Below, in pieces: positions 32,624 to 35,346 of a stretch of DNA of 35,346 bases. Location: contig NZ_BMRG01000003.1 of NCBI RefSeq assembly GCF_014648515.1, positions 358,404 through 393,749 of the forward strand, read 5' to 3'. The DNA comes from Saccharothrix coeruleofusca. Its GTDB lineage: Bacteria > Actinomycetota > Actinomycetes > Mycobacteriales > Pseudonocardiaceae. Below the pieces are notes generated by a model that had not been told where the DNA came from, made no database searches, and was given only the letters and a program-made list of their open reading frames with translations. The position numbers and the translations under genes are program-made. Position 1 is the stretch's first letter. Every line of letters starts with the position of its first letter.

Positions 32624-33562
32624 GTGCAACGGTGGCGAGGTCTTGAACACCTTCCCGGCGGCTGGGGCCGCTGCGTGGTGACCATCGGCGTGTTCGACGG
32701 GGTGCACCGCGGGCACCAGGCGCTCATCGGCCGCGCGGTGGAGCTGGCCAAGGACCGCGGCGTGCCCTCGGTGGTGATGACCTTCGACCCGCACCCGTCC
32801 GAGGTGGTGCGGCCCGGTAGCCACCCGGCCCAGCTGACCGGCCTGCGCAGGCGGGCGGAGCTGGTGGAGGCGCTTGGGGTGGACGTGTTCTGCGTGCTGC
32901 CCTTCACCGTGGAGCTGTCCCGGATGCCCGCCGACGAGTTCGTGCACGAGGTGATCGTCGAGCGGCTGCACGCGGCGGCGGTGGTGGTGGGCCAGAACTT
33001 CACGTTCGGCCACAAGGCGGCGGGCACCGTGGAGCTGCTGCACGCGCTCGGCAAGCGGTTCGGTTTCGTGACCGAAGGGGCGGACCTGGTGACCGACGAC
33101 GGCGTGACCTACTCCTCGACCTACATCCGCGCCTGCATCGACGCGGGCGACGTGGCCGCGGCGGCCGTGGCGCTGGGCCGCCCGCACCGGCTGGAGGGCA
33201 TCGTGGTGCGCGGCGACGGCCGGGGCAGGGAGCTGGGCTTCCCCACCGCGAACCTGTCCACCACCCGGTTCGCCGCGGTGCCCGCCGACGGCGTGTACGC
33301 CTGCTGGTTCGTGCACGGCAGCGGGCGCAGGCTGCGCGCGGCGGTGTCGGTCGGCACGAACCCGACCTTCTCCGGGCGCGAACGCCGGGTGGAGGCGTTC
33401 GTGCTCGACGTGGACGAGGACTTCTACGGCCAGCGGGTGGCCCTGGACTTCGTGGCGCGGCTGCGCGACATGGAGAAGTTCGACAGCCTCGACGCGCTCA
33501 TCGACCAGATGCACCGCGACGTGGCGGAGACCAGGGACGTGCTGGCCGAATCCGGTATGTGA
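32624..33562 (+). CDS. ribF: Bifunctional riboflavin kinase / FAD synthetase
   Basis: Converts riboflavin to FMN and FAD. GTG at 32624, 312 residues. The N-terminal FMN adenylyltransferase domain shows VTIGVFDGVHRGHQALI, VMTFDPHPSEVV and the SSTYIR motif. The C-terminal riboflavin kinase domain shows RGDGRGRELGFPTANLS, YACWFVHG, VSVGTNPTF, RRVEAFVLD and DFYGQ. It matches Rv2786c in conserved position between truB and rpsO. Likely leaderless. A HTH regulator gene follows after about 90 bases. Confidence 0.96.
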   Translation: MQRWRGLEHLPGGWGRCVVTIGVFDGVHRGHQALIGRAVELAKDRGVPSVVMTFDPHPSEVVRPGSHPAQLTGLRRRAELVEALGVDVFCVLPFTVELSRMPADEFVHEVIVERLHAAAVVVGQNFTFGHKAAGTVELLHALGKRFGFVTEGADLVTDDGVTYSSTYIRACIDAGDVAAAAVALGRPHRLEGIVVRGDGRGRELGFPTANLSTTRFAAVPADGVYACWFVHGSGRRLRAAVSVGTNPTFSGRERRVEAFVLDVDEDFYGQRVALDFVARLRDMEKFDSLDALIDQMHRDVAETRDVLAESGM

Positions 33563-33653
33563 CCGGTTGAACCAGGTGGGTGGAACCGCCCGTGTGACAG
33601 CCGACGACCTGGCAGGATGCGGGCACGTCGGTAGGCCCAGGGGAGAGGCGAAG

Positions 33654-34133
33654 GTGGAGGACCACAAGATCGTCCAGCGCAACCTCGCTTTGCAGCGGGA
33701 GTGGTACGGGGAGCCCCTGGGGGACCGGGTGCGCCGGTTGGTGGTCGCTTTCAACGTGTCCCAGGCCCAGCTCGCCGAGGTGCTGGGGATCAGCGCGCCC
33801 ATGCTCAGCCAGGTGATGAGCGGGCGTCGCGCCAAGATCGGCAACCCGTCGGTGCTGGCGCGGATGATCATGCTGGAGCGCAAGGTGCTCACCCCCGACG
33901 TGGCCACCGGCGCCCCCGAGGCGCTGCAACGCGCGCTGGACGAGGTGCGCGACTCCAAGCCGACGGTGAGCCGGGACTCCCTGCCGGTCAACGGCGCCGA
34001 CGACGAGGCCGTGGTGTTCCCCGTGCTGCGCCGCGTCGCCGACCGCGCGGAGCTGTCCCAGGCCGCCGACGTGCTGGGCGAGGACTTCCCGGCGCTGGCC
34101 GACCTGCTGCGCCGGGCGGGCAAGGGCCGGTGA
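33654..34133 (+). CDS. XRE-type helix-turn-helix DNA-binding protein
   Basis: 159 residues from the GTG at 33654, which has GGAGAGG 5 bases upstream; the frame is open back to 33567 but without a good site. The HTH is FNVSQAQLAEVLGISAPMLSQVMSGRRAKIGNPSVLARMIMLER, preceded by a helix with EWYGEPLGDRVRRLV and followed by a helical C-terminus ending LADLLRRAGKGR. This is an XRE-like fold with a longer than usual C-terminal part. The stop overlaps the next gene by 4 bases (GTGA), so both are made together. Target unknown; it may be self-regulatory. Confidence 0.85.
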   Translation: MEDHKIVQRNLALQREWYGEPLGDRVRRLVVAFNVSQAQLAEVLGISAPMLSQVMSGRRAKIGNPSVLARMIMLERKVLTPDVATGAPEALQRALDEVRDSKPTVSRDSLPVNGADDEAVVFPVLRRVADRAELSQAADVLGEDFPALADLLRRAGKGR

Positions 34134-34591
34134 GGCTGTTCACGGCGCTGTTCCCGCCGCCCGAGGCGGTCGAGGAGCTGGCCGCCGCGCTGGCGCCGCT
34201 GCACGCCCGGTACCCGGAGCTGCGCTGGGTCGACCCGGCCCGCTGGCACATCACGCTGCGCTTCTTCGGGGAGACCGAGCCCGCCGACCAGCTGACCCCG
34301 TTCGAGGGACTGGCCGGTCCGGTGCTGAGGCTGCGCGACACCGGTCACTTCCCCGGCGTGCTGTGGGTCGGCGTGACCGGGGCGCTGGAGCCGCTCGGGA
34401 CCGCCGCGGGCGCGGGCCCGGACTGGCGTCCACACCTGACGGTGGCCCGCTCCCGGCACGCCAAGCGCTGGCCCCGCCTGGAGTTCACCGGTCGCGAGTG
34501 GACCGCCGGTGAGGTGGCGCTGGTGCGCAGTGATCTCGGCCGTGGTTACACCGTGCTGGACCGGGTATTCCTCAGCACGTCGAACGGCTGA
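34130..34591 (+). CDS. thpR: 2H phosphoesterase, ThpR/2'-5' RNA ligase family
   Basis: 153 residues from the GTG at 34130, overlapping the HTH gene stop (GTGA). Begins RLFTALFPPPEAVEELAAAL and has both 2H motifs: WHITLRFFGE (His-x-Thr) and HLTVARSRHAKRW (His-x-Thr). Family members are RNA 2',3'-cyclic phosphodiesterases with weak 2'-5' ligase activity. It is shorter than the usual 175-190 residues, the loss lying between the two motifs. Coupling to a DNA-binding gene is unusual and suggests co-regulation; an RNA-repair or RNA-damage role is inference. Confidence 0.85.
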   Translation: MRLFTALFPPPEAVEELAAALAPLHARYPELRWVDPARWHITLRFFGETEPADQLTPFEGLAGPVLRLRDTGHFPGVLWVGVTGALEPLGTAAGAGPDWRPHLTVARSRHAKRWPRLEFTGREWTAGEVALVRSDLGRGYTVLDRVFLSTSNG

Positions 34592-34607
34592 ACGCGACGA
34601 GGGCTGG

Positions 34608-34714
34608 TAGCCTCGACATTTGGGTCTGGCTGCGGTCCGTGGCGGCCAGCACCGTCTACCCCGGCAGTTTCGAGGGGCCGCACGGAACCGACAGGCACAA
34701 GGAGTAGCACCGCA
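34608..34714 (+). promoter_or_regulatory. rpsO promoter -10 and leader
   Basis: TAGCCT (34608-34613) would start a leader of about 95 bases before the rpsO GTG. S15 commonly represses its own translation by binding its leader, and this stretch can fold locally, but I cannot assign a specific pseudoknot by eye. AAGGAG precedes the GTG. Confidence 0.35.
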
Positions 34715-34984
34715 GTGGCACTGACCACCGAGCAGAAGAAGTCCATCCTCGCCGAGTACGGCGTCCACGACACGGACACCGGTTCCGCCGAGGCCCAGGT
34801 CGCGCTGCTGAGCAAGCGCATCGCCGACCTGACCGAGCACCTCAAGCAGCACAAGCACGACCACCACTCGCGTCGCGGCCTGCTGCTGCTGGTCGGCCGC
34901 CGCAGGCGGCTGCTCAACTACCTGCAGAAGGTGGACATCCAGCGCTACCGGTCGCTGATCCAGCGGCTCGGCCTGCGCAGGTGA
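34715..34984 (+). CDS. rpsO: 30S ribosomal protein S15
   Basis: 89 residues, exact family length. GTG at 34715 with AAGGAG upstream. Sequence core: [35 protein letters not shown], then [28 protein letters not shown] and [14 protein letters not shown]. It binds 16S rRNA helices 20-22 early in 30S assembly. It is followed by a strong terminator and then pnp, the classic rpsO-pnp order. Confidence 0.98.
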   Translation: MALTTEQKKSILAEYGVHDTDTGSAEAQVALLSKRIADLTEHLKQHKHDHHSRRGLLLLVGRRRRLLNYLQKVDIQRYRSLIQRLGLRR

Positions 34985-34989
34985 GCCGT

Positions 34990-35028
34990 GCCGAGGGGGA
35001 GTGACCTGGCCGGTCACTCCCCCTCGGC
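34990..35028 (+). terminator. Terminator after rpsO
   Basis: A perfect 17-bp stem (34990-35006 with 35012-35028; arms GCCGAGGGGGAGTGACC and its complement) and a 5-base loop TGGCC, starting 6 bases after the rpsO stop. The strongest hairpin terminator in the window. Confidence 0.9.
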
Positions 35029-35205
35029 GCAGCCGAAAGCACAAAAGACGAGGGACGCACGCGCGGCGCACGGGACGACAGTTCGCCGGTCCTCGGTAGT
35101 GGCCCCCTGGCACAGCCAACCAGGGGACTTCGATCGAAGACCGGCCTCGTCCGAACCGCGATCCCGCGCCCGAGCGCGCTGCGGCCCGCAGACGAGGAGC
35201 ACCGC
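35029..35205 (+). promoter_or_regulatory. pnp leader
   Basis: 177 bases without a gene. It contains a hairpin CCCCTGG (35104-35110) / CCAGGGG (35120-35126), then a 12-bp palindrome CTTCGATCGAAG (35128-35139), and GAGGAG before the pnp ATG. PNPase leaders are often structured for autoregulation after RNase cleavage. An A-rich patch (around 35037-35049) stands out. No confident promoter is seen. Confidence 0.4.
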
Positions 35206-35346
35206 ATGACCGATATCGAGGTCCACGAGACTTCAGCCCTGATCGACAACGGTCGGTTCGGCACCCGCACCATCCGCTTCGAGACCGGCCGCCTGGCCCG
35301 CCAGGCGGCAGGCAGCGTCGTCGCCTACCTCGACGACGAGACCATG
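35206..35346 (+). CDS. pnp: Polynucleotide phosphorylase (GpsI), 5' part
   Basis: ATG at 35206 with GAGGAG upstream; 47 codons visible before the window ends. The N-terminus [21 protein letters not shown] with [10 protein letters not shown] matches the start of PNPase, a phosphorolytic 3'-5' exoribonuclease also called guanosine pentaphosphate synthetase in actinobacteria. Position after rpsO agrees. The rest is outside the window. Confidence 0.93.
   Translation, partial: MTDIEVHETSALIDNGRFGTRTIRFETGRLARQAAGSVVAYLDDETM

Noticed and set aside
1-35346. tRNA, rRNA, insertion sequences, prophage or biosynthetic cluster
   Set aside because: No transposase, integrase, tRNA-like cloverleaf, rRNA segment or NRPS/PKS gene was seen in any frame.

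Overview
The window is very GC-rich DNA with the gene order of an actinobacterial core region. The order cob genes - cysG - ... - proS - Rv2844-like DUF4439 gene - Rv2843-like gene - rimP - nusA - ylxR - infB - rbfA - nrnA (DHH) - dinF (MATE) - ... - truB - ribF - rpsO - pnp matches, from memory, the Mycobacterium tuberculosis Rv2849-Rv2783 region, with lineage-specific genes interleaved. Protein flavour, heavy GTG/TTG start use and many leaderless-looking genes fit a filamentous Pseudonocardiales organism (Actinosynnema / Saccharothrix / Lentzea type). That placement is inference.

Region 1 (1-5.2 kb): the 3' end of cobL and a cbiG with an odd truncated methyltransferase tail (cobalamin synthesis), a secreted trypsin-like protease, and cysG (siroheme), which converges on and overlaps a multi-TM membrane protein gene. 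Region 2 (5.3-13.1 kb, mostly minus strand) is accessory: a DEAD-box RNA helicase with a structured leader, an HXXEE protein divergent from a TetR regulator across a clear operator, a RIO kinase, an 18-codon mini-ORF with a perfect ribosome-binding site, a translationally coupled sigma-factor-like / Crp-like regulator pair, a GlxA-type AraC regulator, a small membrane protein and YaaA.

Region 3 (13.2-21.3 kb): proS, a HAD phosphatase coupled to a membrane-anchored protein, a 100-bp nested palindromic element, YjbQ, an SDR oxidoreductase, a DUF4442 hotdog protein, a class V aminotransferase, a membrane-anchored hypothetical protein, and a DUF4439 / Tat-lipoprotein pair. Region 4 (21.4-35.3 kb, all plus strand) is the translation and RNA block: rimP-nusA-ylxR-infB-(DUF503)-rbfA-nrnA-dinF, an MFS transporter, truB, a small two-TM protein with a VVQAG tail, ribF, an HTH regulator overlapping a 2H phosphoesterase (ThpR-like), rpsO and the start of pnp.

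There is no IS element, tRNA, rRNA, CRISPR array or obvious prophage. I do not see one unmistakable new multi-gene system. The most promising leads are: (a) the coupled sigma/Crp pair followed by an 18-aa peptide ORF; (b) the exactly 100-bp nested palindrome at 16745-16844; (c) the TetR operator that carries two face-to-face leaderless -10 elements, part of a window-wide TAnnnT-N6-start pattern; (d) the VVQAG-tailed small membrane protein inserted between truB and ribF. No intergenic stretch exceeds about 200 bases; the larger ones are described under the nearest leader, terminator or repeat.
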